Assembly (NCBI GenBank): GCA_945836755.1
Contig: CAMAMB010000010.1
Span: forward strand, 1 to 56,137
Origin: an uncultured Bacteroidales bacterium
GTDB taxonomy: Bacteria; Bacteroidota; Bacteroidia; Bacteroidales; Bacteroidaceae
DNA length: 56,137 bases
Direction: 5' to 3'
The notes beneath the pieces are model-generated. The model had not been told where the DNA came from. It made no database searches and was given only the letters and a program-made list of their open reading frames with translations. Position numbers and translations under genes: made by a program. This document shows, piece after piece, positions 17,421-25,763 of the stretch (position 1 is its first letter; each line of letters begins with the position of its first letter).

Positions 17421-18878
17421 ATGCTTAACTTCCCCATCGTCTGCAAGGCCCTCGGCCTACTGCTCTACTTAGAAGCCCTGCTCTTCGCCATCTGTTTCGT
17501 CACAGGCTTCTACTTTGCCGAGGCCAACCACCTCACCTTCGGCATACCGGCCATAGTCACCCTCCTGCTGGCCTTCGTCCTGCGCGCCATAGGACGCCAC
17601 AGCGACAACCGTCTCAACCGTCGCGACGGCTTCCTCATCGTAGCCCTCTCGTGGGTGGTCTTCTCCCTGATAGGCACCCTCCCCTTCCTCATCGACGGCT
17701 GCCTCAGCCGCCCGACCGAAGCCCTCTTCGAGACCGTCTCGGGCTTCACCACCACCGGAGCCACCTGCCTCACAGCCATCGACCACCTGCCACCCTCCAT
17801 CCTCCTATGGCGAAGCCTCACCCACTGGATAGGAGGCCTCGGCATCGTCTTCTTCACCATCGTCCTGCTCCCCAACATGGGTAGCTCCGACTTCAAGCTC
17901 TTCGCAGCCGAGAGCACAGGCCTCAAAGTGGGCAAGCTCCACCCACGCATCTCCACCTCCGCACGATGGCTATGGAGCTGCTACGCCCTGCTCACCATAG
18001 GCTGCATCGTAGCCTACTACCTCGCCGGCATGTCGTTCTGGGACGCCCTCAACCACGGCCTCTCCACCATCTCCACCGGAGGCTTCTCCACCCACTCCGA
18101 GAGCATTGGCTACTTCCACTCACCCCTCATACAGTGGGTCGCCACCGTCTTCATGCTCCTCGCAGCCACCAACTTCACCCTCCTCTACCTCCTGCTCTTC
18201 AAGTGGAGGTTCCGCGACGTGCTCTGCGACGACGAACTCGGCGGCTACATACGCCTCTACCTCGGCTCCACCTGCATCATCGCCCTCATACTCATGGTGA
18301 TGGGCGGGCTGAGCGCCGGCGACGCCTTCAGCAAGGCCTTCTTCAATGTAGCCACCCTCATGACCACCACAGGCTTCACCGTCGACGACTTCATGACCTG
18401 GCACCCCGCCACGCTGCCCTTCATCATGTGCTGCATGTTCTTCTGCGGCTGCTCGGGCTCCACCAGCGGAGGCATCAAGTGCGTGCGCCTGGTCATGCTC
18501 GTCAAGCTCATACGCAGCGAATTCCGCCAAGTGCTCCATCCCCACGCCGTCATCCCCATGCGCATACGCCACAGCCTCATCACGCCCCACATGGGACGCA
18601 CACTGCTCGTCTTCCTCACCATGGCCGTGACGCTCATAGCCGGCGGCACCACGCTGATGGTGCTCACCGGCCTCCCCATGCTCGACGCCTTCGGCCTCTC
18701 TCTCTCCGCCTTCTGCAACGTAGGCCCCGCCCCCGGCCACGTGGTAGGCGCCATGGGCTCGTGGAACGTGCTCACCGACTTCCAACTCCTGCTCTCCAGC
18801 TTCCTCATGCTCGCCGGCCGTCTCGAAGTCTTCAGCCTCTTCCTCCCCTTCATGCCCGCCTTCTGGCACGACAAGTAA
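17421..18878 (+). CDS. trkH: Trk potassium transporter TrkH
   Basis: This inner-membrane K+ channel subunit works with TrkA. The 485-aa product has about ten membrane segments and four pore-loop regions. Filter-like segments are visible: TVSGFTTTGAT (first), GLSTISTGGFSTH (second), ATLMTTTGFTVDDF (third) and LSAFCNVGPAPG (fourth). The conserved LTHWIGGLGIVFFTIVLLP and CCMFFCGCSGSTSGGIK segments are present. The C-terminus (GRLEVFSLFLPFMPAFW) is typical. It is the last gene of the dxs operon. Confidence 0.96.
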   Translation: MLNFPIVCKALGLLLYLEALLFAICFVTGFYFAEANHLTFGIPAIVTLLLAFVLRAIGRHSDNRLNRRDGFLIVALSWVVFSLIGTLPFLIDGCLSRPTEALFETVSGFTTTGATCLTAIDHLPPSILLWRSLTHWIGGLGIVFFTIVLLPNMGSSDFKLFAAESTGLKVGKLHPRISTSARWLWSCYALLTIGCIVAYYLAGMSFWDALNHGLSTISTGGFSTHSESIGYFHSPLIQWVATVFMLLAATNFTLLYLLLFKWRFRDVLCDDELGGYIRLYLGSTCIIALILMVMGGLSAGDAFSKAFFNVATLMTTTGFTVDDFMTWHPATLPFIMCCMFFCGCSGSTSGGIKCVRLVMLVKLIRSEFRQVLHPHAVIPMRIRHSLITPHMGRTLLVFLTMAVTLIAGGTTLMVLTGLPMLDAFGLSLSAFCNVGPAPGHVVGAMGSWNVLTDFQLLLSSFLMLAGRLEVFSLFLPFMPAFWHDK

Positions 18879-18919
18879 GCCCGCCACGGACCCCCCACCC
18901 GCGGCGGAGGTTTGTCTGC

Positions 18920-19041
18920 ATGTACATCCAATATTTCCTACATGTACATGCAGTTTTTTCTATATGTACATGCCGTTGTTCCTACATGTACATGCCATTT
19001 TTTCTATATGTACATGCCGTTGTTCCCACATGTACATCCAA
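18920..19041 (-). repeat. 22-bp palindromic repeat array, locus 2 (ATGTACAT family)
   Basis: ATGTACAT starts at 18920, 18942, 18964, 18986, 19008 and 19030, always 22 bp apart. Read on the minus strand, the units are ATGTACATGTAG or ATGTACATATAG followed by A-rich linkers such as GAACAACGGC, so the array is inverted relative to loci 1 and 4. It begins 42 bp after the trkH stop. Confidence 0.88.
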
Positions 19042-19091
19042 GATTTCCATACACTCATGAAGCTGTGTCTCCATGCCTTGAAGCCGTTCTC

Positions 19092-19241
19092 AGAAGCCTT
19101 CGCGTGAGTGAAATCCGTCCCAATGTCAGGTTGCATTGGGCCGAATGCAACCTTGCATCCGCCCGAAAGCAAGGTGACATCCGCCCCAATGTTACTCGCG
19201 TAAAGGCTTCCGGGAATGGCAAAACGCCTTGCCGACACGGC
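19092..19241 (+). repeat. Structured 150-bp intergenic element, copy 1
   Basis: It aligns without gaps to 46557-46706. The terminal inverted repeats are 19092-19114 and 19189-19211 (imperfect). The inner hairpin AGGTTGCAT (19128-19136) with ATGCAACCT (19145-19153) is perfect, and ACCTTGC/GCAAGGT is an alternative partner. The segment CAATGTCAGG through GTTACTC (about 76 nt) differs from the other copy at only two sites. The element also has an internal period of about 22 bp (TCCGTCCCAATG, TTGGGCCGAATG, TCCGCCCGAAAG, TCCGCCCCAATG). Confidence 0.8.
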
Positions 19242-19485
19242 AAAAGCCGGGGGCGACGCTCAGCCACGCCCTCAGAAACCGGCCGCACGCATGCCCCCGC
19301 ACAGGGCAACCGGATGCGCCGCTCGACCATACCCCTTGAACGTGGCTGCACGTGGCCCCCGGAGGGGGCGGATAAATCAGGGTAGGGCGTGAACCCTACC
19401 TACGGGAGCCTCCCCCCCTCTCCCCCGAGCCCCGGAGGGGCGAGGGCATGGCGAGAAACCGCTGCCTTGGACCTGCAAGCATCTG
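19242..19485. other. Rest of the trkH-yfhO convergent spacer
   Basis: This completes a 760-bp gene-free region (18879-19638) with the array, the 150-bp element and the YfhO terminator. It contains a perfect 7-bp hairpin GGTAGGG/CCCTACC at 19381-19400 and a CCCCC/GGGGG pair near 19356-19368. I see no gene. Confidence 0.4.
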
Positions 19486-19529
19486 AAAGAGGCTGCGCCG
19501 CAATACTGAATGTGCGACACAGCCTCTTT
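19486..19529 (-). terminator. Terminator hairpin of the yfhO-like gene
   Basis: AAAGAGGCTGCGCCGCA (19486-19502) pairs with 19513-19529 at 15 of 17 positions around a 10-nt loop, and the flanks give A and T runs on either strand. It is 110 bp past the YfhO stop. Confidence 0.75.
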
Positions 19530-19638
19530 GCATGACTGCCGACGATGGGGAAAATGCCCGCCGACCATGAGGGCATGCCCGCCAACGGCGGGCGCACGAC
19601 GCAATGGCGTCGGCTGATGGGAAGAAACGGGCGAGGGC

Positions 19639-22344
19639 TTACTGCGCGGCGTCGGCGTGGCCCTTTCTGACGTCGAAATAGAGCGCCAGTAGAAGGAGCA
19701 AAGCGATGAGCGCAATGCCGGCGTAGGCCAAAGCCTCAGTGATGGTGATGCTGGCAGGGTGGAAGTCGAAAACCAGCGTGTGCTTGCCCGCAGGCACTTT
19801 CAGCGCGCGCAGCACATAGTTGACGCGGCCCGGCTCGACCTCACGGCCGTCGATGGTCACCGTCCAGCCCGGATAGTAAATGTCGCTGAACACGACGACG
19901 CCGCCGCGGCGGCTCTCACACTCGTAGCTCAGGCGGTCGGTATCGTAAGCCGTCAGTCGCACGGTGCCGCTGTCGAGAGCGCTGCCGTCGAGCTGCGGGC
20001 GGAAGCTGTCGTCGGCCACGGCTTCATGCTTGGTGTCGAGCCCGTCGAGGGCTGCCATCTCGGCGTCGGCCCCCTTGACGAAGCGCAGCGAGCTGACAAA
20101 CCAGGCGTTGCCGCAGGCGAAGGGGTTGACCACTGCCTGGGAGCGCTCACCCTGACCGAAGATGAAGTACTTGGTATGGAGCATGTTGAGGCAGGGCGCT
20201 ATGCTGTCGCCGTCGACGGCGGTGAGGTCGCCCTGGTGCTCGTTGATGGCTGCCACGAAGGCATTGAGTTCGGCGTTGAGACGGCGGTCGATGAGGTCTT
20301 GGTAGCGGTGCATCTTGGCTGCGTGGTATCCGCCTATGCTGTGGTGGTAGTAGGCGGTGGCATTGCTGGTCTCGTTGAAGGGGTTGCCTAATCCGATGTT
20401 GGCCACGCGGTAGTAAGTGGTGTCCTTCAGTATTTCGCGGTCGGCGGCCGAGGGCTGGAAGGCAGCCTCCATGTCGGCCTCGGAGGTGAAGGAATCATTG
20501 TTGAGATAACGGCGGTCTATGGGCAGCAAGTCTATGAGGCATATCGCTGCGAGGCCGACGGCTGCGACGGTGGTCCAAAGGGAGCGCGCCCGGTCGTTGT
20601 CCTTTAGCTGCGAGGCCACGAACGTCATGAGCCCCACGGCCACGAGGATGAAGAGGAGCGAACGCCCGGCACTGGCGCCGAGAATGGCGTGGTGCATGGC
20701 GCTGATGGCTGCGGAATAGGCGTCGACGAAGTCGGCGGGGAAGCCACCCTGCTTCATCATGGCCAAGGTCTGTGCGTCGGAGGCTGAAAGGCAGGAGCCG
20801 GCCAGCGAAGGCATCACCCACAGGGCGAAGCATACTCCGGCGGTAAGCACGAAGGCCACGGGCAGGCCCACCTGCTTGCGCCAGCCCTCGCTGCGCCAGG
20901 CGGTGAGGGTGAAGAGGGTGGGACGCTTGACGATGGCGGCCACGGCGAGGATGGCGAGCAACGGCATGGTCAGCTCAGCGATGACGAGGGCGGAGCTGAC
21001 GGTGCGGAACTTGGAGTAGAGGGGCAGATGGTCGATGAGGAAGTTGGTCACCTCGGGTATGTGCTTGCCCCATGCAAAGACAAAGCTCAGGAGCGTGGCG
21101 GCCAGCAGCGCCCACTTCAGCGGGCCGCGTACGTAGAAGAGACCGAGCACGAAGAAGAAGCAGACCACGGCACCGACATACACGGGCCCTACGGTGAAGG
21201 GCTGGTCGCCCCAGTAGAGCATGACGCCGGGAGGGTAGGCGCCTATCTGCTGCTCCTGGAAGACGGCCTGGGTCTCGCCGGCGTGGGCATAGAAATCGTC
21301 GTAGCCTTTCAGCTCCTCCACCCCCTCGTAGTCGAGTATAGAAGCCGAGCCGCCTCCCTTGTAGTCGGGAATGAGCAGGGTCATGGTCTCGTCGATGCCG
21401 TAGCTCCATGCGGTGATGTAGTCGCGGTCGAGGCCGTCGGTGGCCTGGCTGGCAGCCTTGCGCTGTGAGGGCAGGGGCGAGAGCTCCGCCTTGCCGCGCA
21501 TGCTATACTTGGCGTAGTCGTAAGTGTGATAGAGGTTGGAGACGTTGCACACCACGCCGAGCCCACCGGCCAGCGCCACGGCGGCAGTGGCCTTCACCCA
21601 CGTCAGGGCTACACGGCGGCGCAGGGCGTCGACAAGGTAGCAGAGGGCTATCAGCCCCATGACGAAGAGGAAGTAGTAGGTCATCTGCAAGTGGTTGCTG
21701 TGGAGCTGCAAGGCTGTGAAGAGCGCCGTCACGGCGATGCCGGCCACGTAACGCCCGCGATAGCAGAGCAGCATGCCGCCAATGGTGGGAGGAATAAAGG
21801 CCAGGGTGAGCACCTTCCACAAATGGCCCGCAGCTATGATGATGAGGAAGTAAGACGAAAAGGCCCACATCACCGAACCGGCCAAAGCCAGCCAGGCACG
21901 CAGACGGAGCGCCCGCAGCAGGATGTAGAAGCCCACGAGATAGAGAAAGACGAAGGCCGTGGCCGGGAAGAGGGGCAGCGTGCCCAGCGAGACCACGTTC
22001 TCGACGTAGCCAAGCGTGGTGGCCGAGCCGTAAGAGGGGGCAATCTGATAGGTAGGCATGCCCGAGAAGATGGCGTTGCTCCAGCGCGAAGTGGCGCCGT
22101 CGTGCGTGGCGCGGTACTGGCGTTGCTCCTGACCGAGGCCCTGCGAAGCCACAGAGTCATGGCCTCCGAGCACGAGCCCCTGGCTCAGCGGAGTGAGGAA
22201 GAAGCAGACACTCAAGGCTAAGAAGCACACGACGGCCAGCGCATCGGTCAGCCATACACGCTGACGACGGCCGACGTAAGCCCGCAAGGCTTTCGCAAAC
22301 GAGGCCCCGGCAGGCGAAGATGAGGAGATGGTAGAGTCCGACAT
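19639..22344 (-). CDS. YfhO family multi-pass membrane protein
   Basis: The product is about 901 aa. It has a hydrophobic first half with many membrane segments (for example 40-60, 110-190, 215-265), further segments around 380-510, and a beta-rich periplasmic C-terminal part ending in a final membrane helix (about 865-890). The GGHDSVASQGLGQEQRQY loop near the N-terminus and the late RGGVVVFSDIYYPGWTVTIDG stretch are hallmarks of YfhO/DUF6044-like proteins. These are related to GT-C glycosyltransferases and have been linked to glycosylation of envelope polymers. Substrate unknown. ATG codons exist at 22356 and 22344. The latter leaves a more plausible leader (about 20 nt) after the promoter at 22370-22377. 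Confidence 0.88.
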   Translation of the reverse strand: MSDSTISSSSPAGASFAKALRAYVGRRQRVWLTDALAVVCFLALSVCFFLTPLSQGLVLGGHDSVASQGLGQEQRQYRATHDGATSRWSNAIFSGMPTYQIAPSYGSATTLGYVENVVSLGTLPLFPATAFVFLYLVGFYILLRALRLRAWLALAGSVMWAFSSYFLIIIAAGHLWKVLTLAFIPPTIGGMLLCYRGRYVAGIAVTALFTALQLHSNHLQMTYYFLFVMGLIALCYLVDALRRRVALTWVKATAAVALAGGLGVVCNVSNLYHTYDYAKYSMRGKAELSPLPSQRKAASQATDGLDRDYITAWSYGIDETMTLLIPDYKGGGSASILDYEGVEELKGYDDFYAHAGETQAVFQEQQIGAYPPGVMLYWGDQPFTVGPVYVGAVVCFFFVLGLFYVRGPLKWALLAATLLSFVFAWGKHIPEVTNFLIDHLPLYSKFRTVSSALVIAELTMPLLAILAVAAIVKRPTLFTLTAWRSEGWRKQVGLPVAFVLTAGVCFALWVMPSLAGSCLSASDAQTLAMMKQGGFPADFVDAYSAAISAMHHAILGASAGRSLLFILVAVGLMTFVASQLKDNDRARSLWTTVAAVGLAAICLIDLLPIDRRYLNNDSFTSEADMEAAFQPSAADREILKDTTYYRVANIGLGNPFNETSNATAYYHHSIGGYHAAKMHRYQDLIDRRLNAELNAFVAAINEHQGDLTAVDGDSIAPCLNMLHTKYFIFGQGERSQAVVNPFACGNAWFVSSLRFVKGADAEMAALDGLDTKHEAVADDSFRPQLDGSALDSGTVRLTAYDTDRLSYECESRRGGVVVFSDIYYPGWTVTIDGREVEPGRVNYVLRALKVPAGKHTLVFDFHPASITITEALAYAGIALIALLLLLALYFDVRKGHADAAQ

Positions 22345-22369
22345 AGTTGGATACATTAAGTTGTGGCCG

Positions 22370-22377
22370 CAAAGGTA
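22370..22377 (-). promoter_or_regulatory. Promoter -7 element of the yfhO-like gene
   Basis: On the minus strand this reads TACCTTTG followed by C. It lies 26 bp before ATG 22344 and only 14 bp before ATG 22356, which favours the downstream start. Confidence 0.6.
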
Positions 22378-22457
22378 GCTATTTTTCTCGGGCTACATGG
22401 CCAAAGCCCTCCAAGCCTTCCCCACACGCCGAGGAAGCGCACGGCCACAGCGCCCCC

Positions 22458-22616
22458 GCACCCGGCCACCCTCTAAAACGCACCAAGCCTCCACGCCACC
22501 GCACCTCCATCCCCCCTGCAACGCACCCGGCCACCCTCTAAAACGCACCAAGCCTCCCCGCCACCTCACCTCCATCCCCCTGCAACGCACCCGGCCTCCC
22601 CTGCAACGCACACAGA
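22458..22616 (+). repeat. 21/22-bp tandem array with 64-65 bp higher-order unit
   Basis: Units starting GCACC (or TCACC, GCACA) lie at 22458, 22480, 22501, 22523, 22545, 22566, 22587 and 22608, with steps of 22, 21, 22, 22, 21, 21 and 21 bp. Three successive units (beginning GCACCCGG, GCACCAAG, GCACCTCC) form a 64-65 bp block that repeats almost exactly. The spacer lies between the divergent yfhO-like gene and rpsO. Confidence 0.85.
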
Positions 22617-22663
22617 TTTTCAAAAAAACACGGCAGAGCTGCGCTCATAGTCAAAAAGTTTTG

Positions 22664-22671
22664 TATTTTTG
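22664..22671 (+). promoter_or_regulatory. Promoter -7 element of rpsO
   Basis: TATTTTTG followed by C matches TAnnTTTG, 80 bp before the rpsO start. Confidence 0.55.
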
Positions 22672-22751
22672 CAGCCGCTTAGCGCCATAAGCCTTGCAGC
22701 CACGGCGCGAAGCCACTTCATCATTTCTATATTCATTCCACACATCACGTT

Positions 22752-23021
22752 ATGTACTTAGATCCACAAAAGAAGCAAGAGATCTTTGGCAAGTACGGAC
22801 AGTCCAATTCGGACACCGGTTCTGTGGAGAGCCAGGTGGCCTTATTCTCTTACCGTATTGCCCATCTGACGGAGCACATGAAGCAGAACCGTAAAGATCA
22901 TACGACCGAACGCTCGCTCGTGAAGCTTGTAGGTAAGCGCCGCGCGCTCCTGAACTACCTCAAGCGCAAGGACATCGAGCGTTATCGTAACCTCGTGAAG
23001 GCTCTCGGCCTCCGTAAGTAA
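22752..23021 (+). CDS. rpsO: 30S ribosomal protein S15
   Basis: This 89-aa protein binds 16S rRNA in the small-subunit platform. Length and sequence are typical: TGSVESQVALFSYRI, LTEHMKQNRKDH and the C-terminal KRRALLNYLKRKDIERYRNLVKALGLRK. It is monocistronic, with a promoter at 22664 and a terminator at 23053-23082. S15 often represses its own mRNA by binding a leader structure, but I see no clear such structure in the roughly 75-nt leader. Its codons include more T- and A-ending ones than its neighbours, as expected for a highly expressed gene. Confidence 0.97.
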   Translation: MYLDPQKKQEIFGKYGQSNSDTGSVESQVALFSYRIAHLTEHMKQNRKDHTTERSLVKLVGKRRALLNYLKRKDIERYRNLVKALGLRK

Positions 23022-23052
23022 ACTTACAGCCACGGGCTTCACACCCAGACTA

Positions 23053-23090
23053 CCCCGCACGAGACTACCTCTTGTTGCGGGGATTTTTGT
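23053..23090 (+). terminator. Rho-independent terminator of rpsO
   Basis: CCCCGCA (23053-23059) pairs with TGCGGGG (23076-23082) and is followed by ATTTTTGT. It lies 32 bp past the stop. Confidence 0.8.
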
Positions 23091-23114
23091 AGGGCTACAG
23101 ACAGAGCGCCAAGA

Positions 23115-23156
23115 CTTACGCCCTTAGCTCATGCCCTTACGCTCTTAGCTCGAAAC
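23115..23156 (+). repeat. 21-bp repeat, two copies
   Basis: CTTACGCCCTTAGCTC at 23115 recurs as CTTACGCTCTTAGCTC at 23136, exactly 21 bp later, in the spacer between rpsO and the AEC transporter. Only two copies are present. Confidence 0.6.
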
Positions 23157-23216
23157 CTTTCTGTCCTCGGCTCCGGGCTTTTCTCCTTTTTCTCCCACCT
23201 TTCCATTCTTCACCAC

Positions 23217-24146
23217 ATGGACTTTCTCTACATCGTGACCCGCATGCTGATGATTTTCGGCATAGTGGTCGTGGGCTTTGCAGCATCGAAGCGCGGTCTC
23301 TGGGCCGGCGACCTCGACCGCAAGCTATCCGTCTTCATTCTCAACGTATCCATGCCGGCCCTTGTCCTGGCCTCGGTCATGGGCGAAGGGCTCCACTTCT
23401 CCGGGAGCGACTTGCTGACGATGGGCTATGTATCGCTGCTGAGCTACGCCATGCTTATCGGGGTGGCCTGGCTGCTTCCCCTCCTGCTCCACACGCCCCG
23501 CAGCCGGGCCGGGCTGATGCGCTTCATGCTGGCCTTCGGCAATGTCAGTTTCATAGGCTTCAGCGTGTGCGACGCCGTGTTTGGCGAGGAGGGCGTGTTC
23601 TGCGCGAGCGTCATCAACATCCCTTTCAATCTGCTTATCTTCACTCTCGGCGTGGCCTTCATACGTGGCGGCAGTGCCCGCAGCGCGCTGGCTTTGCGTC
23701 AGGTGCTCTCGCCCTGCCTGGTAGCCAGTCTGGTGGCGGTGGCCATCGCTCTGACGGGCTGGCAGCCGCCTCGCGCTCTGGGTGAGTGGTTTCACCTTTT
23801 GGGCGACCTCACCATCCCCTGTGCGCTGCTCATCATAGGTTCGAGCCTGAGCCATATCCCTGTGCGCGACATGCTGGGCAACCGCTTCGTCTACGTTGTC
23901 GTCACGCTGCGCCTGCTTGTGCTGCCCATGGCGGTCTGCGGCCTGTTGTGGCTCTGCGGTGCCGACCCCTTCGTGCGCAATGTGGCCGTCGTGCTGAGTG
24001 CCATGCCCGTGGCCACGAACGGCATCATGTTTTGTCTGCAATACGGGGGCGATGAGCGTGTCATGACGCAGGGCCTCTTCATCAGCACCCTGCTGAGTGT
24101 GGCCACCATTCCCGCCATTGCCTTCCTGCTCTCGCTGATAGGCTGA
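23217..24146 (+). CDS. AEC family transporter
   Basis: The 309-aa product is an integral membrane protein with about ten segments, of the auxin efflux carrier (AEC) family. It resembles bacterial malate or auxin-like permeases. Family-like features are ILNVSMPALVLASV in an early helix, the mid-protein break around LAFGNVSFIGFSV, SLSHIPVRDMLGNR, and LSAMPVATNGIMFCLQYGGDE near the C-terminus. The substrate cannot be read from sequence. It begins 195 bp after rpsO and rmuC starts 49 bp after its stop, so it probably forms a small operon with rmuC. Confidence 0.88.
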   Translation: MDFLYIVTRMLMIFGIVVVGFAASKRGLWAGDLDRKLSVFILNVSMPALVLASVMGEGLHFSGSDLLTMGYVSLLSYAMLIGVAWLLPLLLHTPRSRAGLMRFMLAFGNVSFIGFSVCDAVFGEEGVFCASVINIPFNLLIFTLGVAFIRGGSARSALALRQVLSPCLVASLVAVAIALTGWQPPRALGEWFHLLGDLTIPCALLIIGSSLSHIPVRDMLGNRFVYVVVTLRLLVLPMAVCGLLWLCGADPFVRNVAVVLSAMPVATNGIMFCLQYGGDERVMTQGLFISTLLSVATIPAIAFLLSLIG

Positions 24147-24167
24147 CCTCATGGTGGTCGGTCCATG

Positions 24168-24186
24168 CCTATATATCATATAATGT
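24168..24186 (+). promoter_or_regulatory. AT-only island upstream of rmuC
   Basis: CCTATATATCATATAATG lies in the 49-bp gap before rmuC, 28 bp before the ATG. It resembles the islands before trkH, the GATase-M19 gene and sufE. Confidence 0.3.
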
Positions 24187-24195
24187 AACCCGCCC

Positions 24196-25389
24196 ATGAG
24201 TCTCCTTCTCTCCCTTCTCGTCGCGGCCGCCATGCTGGCCGCCGGTTACGCGCTCGGTGTAGCCGTCACGCGCAAGGCCGCCCAGGCCTCACAGCTACAG
24301 GCCCACGACGCGGCCGTACGTGCCGAGGCCCGCCTCGACGCCGAGCGCCGGGCCCACGACGAAGCCCTTCAGCGCCTGCAGCAGTTACAGAAGCAGCAGG
24401 CCGAACAGCTCCGACAGGAGTTCCGTTCCATCTCGGCCGAAGCCCTGCGCAGCCAGGGCGAAGGACTGAGGCGCGAACACCTGCACAGCCTCGAGGCCCT
24501 GCTCAGCCCCTTGGAGAAGGACATCGAAGCCTTCCGCACGCAGTTTGTCACCTCGCACAGCGACTTCCGCCTACACATGGCCCGCCTCGCAGAGCGCACC
24601 GAGAGCCTCGGCCTCGAAGCCGAAAACCTCGCCAAGGCTCTCAAGGGAAACAACAAGCTGCAAGGCAACTGGGGCGAAGCCGTGCTCGACAACCTGCTCG
24701 CCGCCTCCGGACTCACCGAAGGCAGGGACTACAGCCTGCAACGCCACATCGACAACCGTCAGGGCGGCGCAGCCATACCCGACGTCATCGTCCACCTGCC
24801 CGAAGGGCGCAACCTCGTGGTCGACGCCAAGGCATCGCTCACAGCCTATACCGACTACGTGGCCGCCACCGACGAAGACCAACGCGCCCGCTTGCTCAAG
24901 GAGCACGTGCGCAGCCTCAGCCAGCACGTCAAGGAGCTCGCCGCAAAGAACTACGCCGCCCTCGTCGACGGACACATTGGCTACGTGCTCATGTTCGTGC
25001 CCGGCGAAGCCCCCTACATGGCAGCCGTCTGTGCCGACCCTACCCTCACCACAGAAGCCTACCGACGCCACGTCATCATAGTCAACCCCACCAACCTGCT
25101 CATGGCCCTGCAGCTGGCCTACCACCTCTGGCAGAGCGAAAGGCAGCAGCAGTCGGTGCACGAGATTTACGAGGAGGCCGAGAAGCTCTACCGCAAGTTT
25201 GCCACCTTCGCCCAAAACTTTGTGAAGATAGGCAACGGCCTCACACAGCTGCAAAAGACCTACGACGAGGCAGAAAAACAGCTGCACACCGGGCGCGGCA
25301 ACATCGTGGCACGGCTCGAGACGTGGCGCACCAAGGGCATGACCACCTCAGCCTCCCTGCCGCCGCAGCTCGCGAGCGACGAAGAGTAG
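24196..25389 (+). CDS. rmuC: DNA recombination protein RmuC
   Basis: The 397-aa product has an N-terminal membrane anchor (about 3-24), a long Ala/Glu/Arg/Gln-rich coiled coil (about 30-150) and the RmuC nuclease-fold domain. The domain shows NNKLQGNWGEAVLDNLLAASGL, then IPDVIVHLPEGRNLVVDAKA with the PD...DAK residues of the PD-(D/E)XK fold, and HIGYVLMFVPGEAPYMAAV. RmuC limits inversions at short inverted repeats in E. coli, which is notable in a genome whose spacers are full of short repeats. It follows the AEC transporter closely. Confidence 0.93.
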   Translation: MSLLLSLLVAAAMLAAGYALGVAVTRKAAQASQLQAHDAAVRAEARLDAERRAHDEALQRLQQLQKQQAEQLRQEFRSISAEALRSQGEGLRREHLHSLEALLSPLEKDIEAFRTQFVTSHSDFRLHMARLAERTESLGLEAENLAKALKGNNKLQGNWGEAVLDNLLAASGLTEGRDYSLQRHIDNRQGGAAIPDVIVHLPEGRNLVVDAKASLTAYTDYVAATDEDQRARLLKEHVRSLSQHVKELAAKNYAALVDGHIGYVLMFVPGEAPYMAAVCADPTLTTEAYRRHVIIVNPTNLLMALQLAYHLWQSERQQQSVHEIYEEAEKLYRKFATFAQNFVKIGNGLTQLQKTYDEAEKQLHTGRGNIVARLETWRTKGMTTSASLPPQLASDEE

Positions 25390-25436
25390 CCACACGCCTG
25401 CCCGGAGCAGCCCCTCAGCCACGCACGCCCCACGGC

Positions 25437-25534
25437 ATGTACATCCCGTTCGAACTACATGTACATCTAGTTTTTTCTACATGTACATCCCGTTCGAACT
25501 ACATGTACATGTAGGTTTTCGTTCATGCACATCT
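25437..25534 (-). repeat. 22-bp palindromic repeat array, locus 3 (ATGTACAT family)
   Basis: ATGTACAT starts at 25437, 25459, 25481 and 25503, with a degenerate ATGCACAT at 25525, all 22 bp apart. On the minus strand the units read ATGTACATGTAG plus linkers AAAAAACTAG or TTCGAACGGG. The unit with AAAAAACTAG is identical to one at locus 4 on the plus strand. The array begins 48 bp after the rmuC stop. Confidence 0.87.
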
Positions 25535-25665
25535 GCGTACGGCGGCCACAGTGTGCGCCTCCGTACGCCCCGCCGCCACGGGCCTCAGACACACGCCGAG
25601 ACACAAAGTGAAGCCGGCTGCACAAAATCAGCCACCACGGCAGAGGCGAAAACCTACGATTTATT
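25535..25665. other. Spacer before the DUF2807 gene
   Basis: This completes the 374-bp gap 25390-25763. Apart from the array before it and the promoter after it, I see no gene, hairpin or further repeat. Confidence 0.3.
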
Positions 25666-25673
25666 TACCTTTG
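25666..25673 (+). promoter_or_regulatory. Promoter -7 element of the DUF2807 gene
   Basis: TACCTTTG followed by C matches TAnnTTTG, 91 bp before the start codon. Confidence 0.55.
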
Positions 25674-25763
25674 CCGCAGCGCACGCCCCGCCCACAGCCG
25701 CACCCCGGCTGACCGGCGCGACGCCGCCCCACATTGTCACACCCTTACCCCCCACGCAGCCCT

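Noticed and set aside
25734-25763. Upstream ATG for the DUF2807 protein
   Set aside because: It would add ten residues rich in Pro before the signal peptide; MKLRHRHTLIALLLL from 25764 is a better signal-peptide start.
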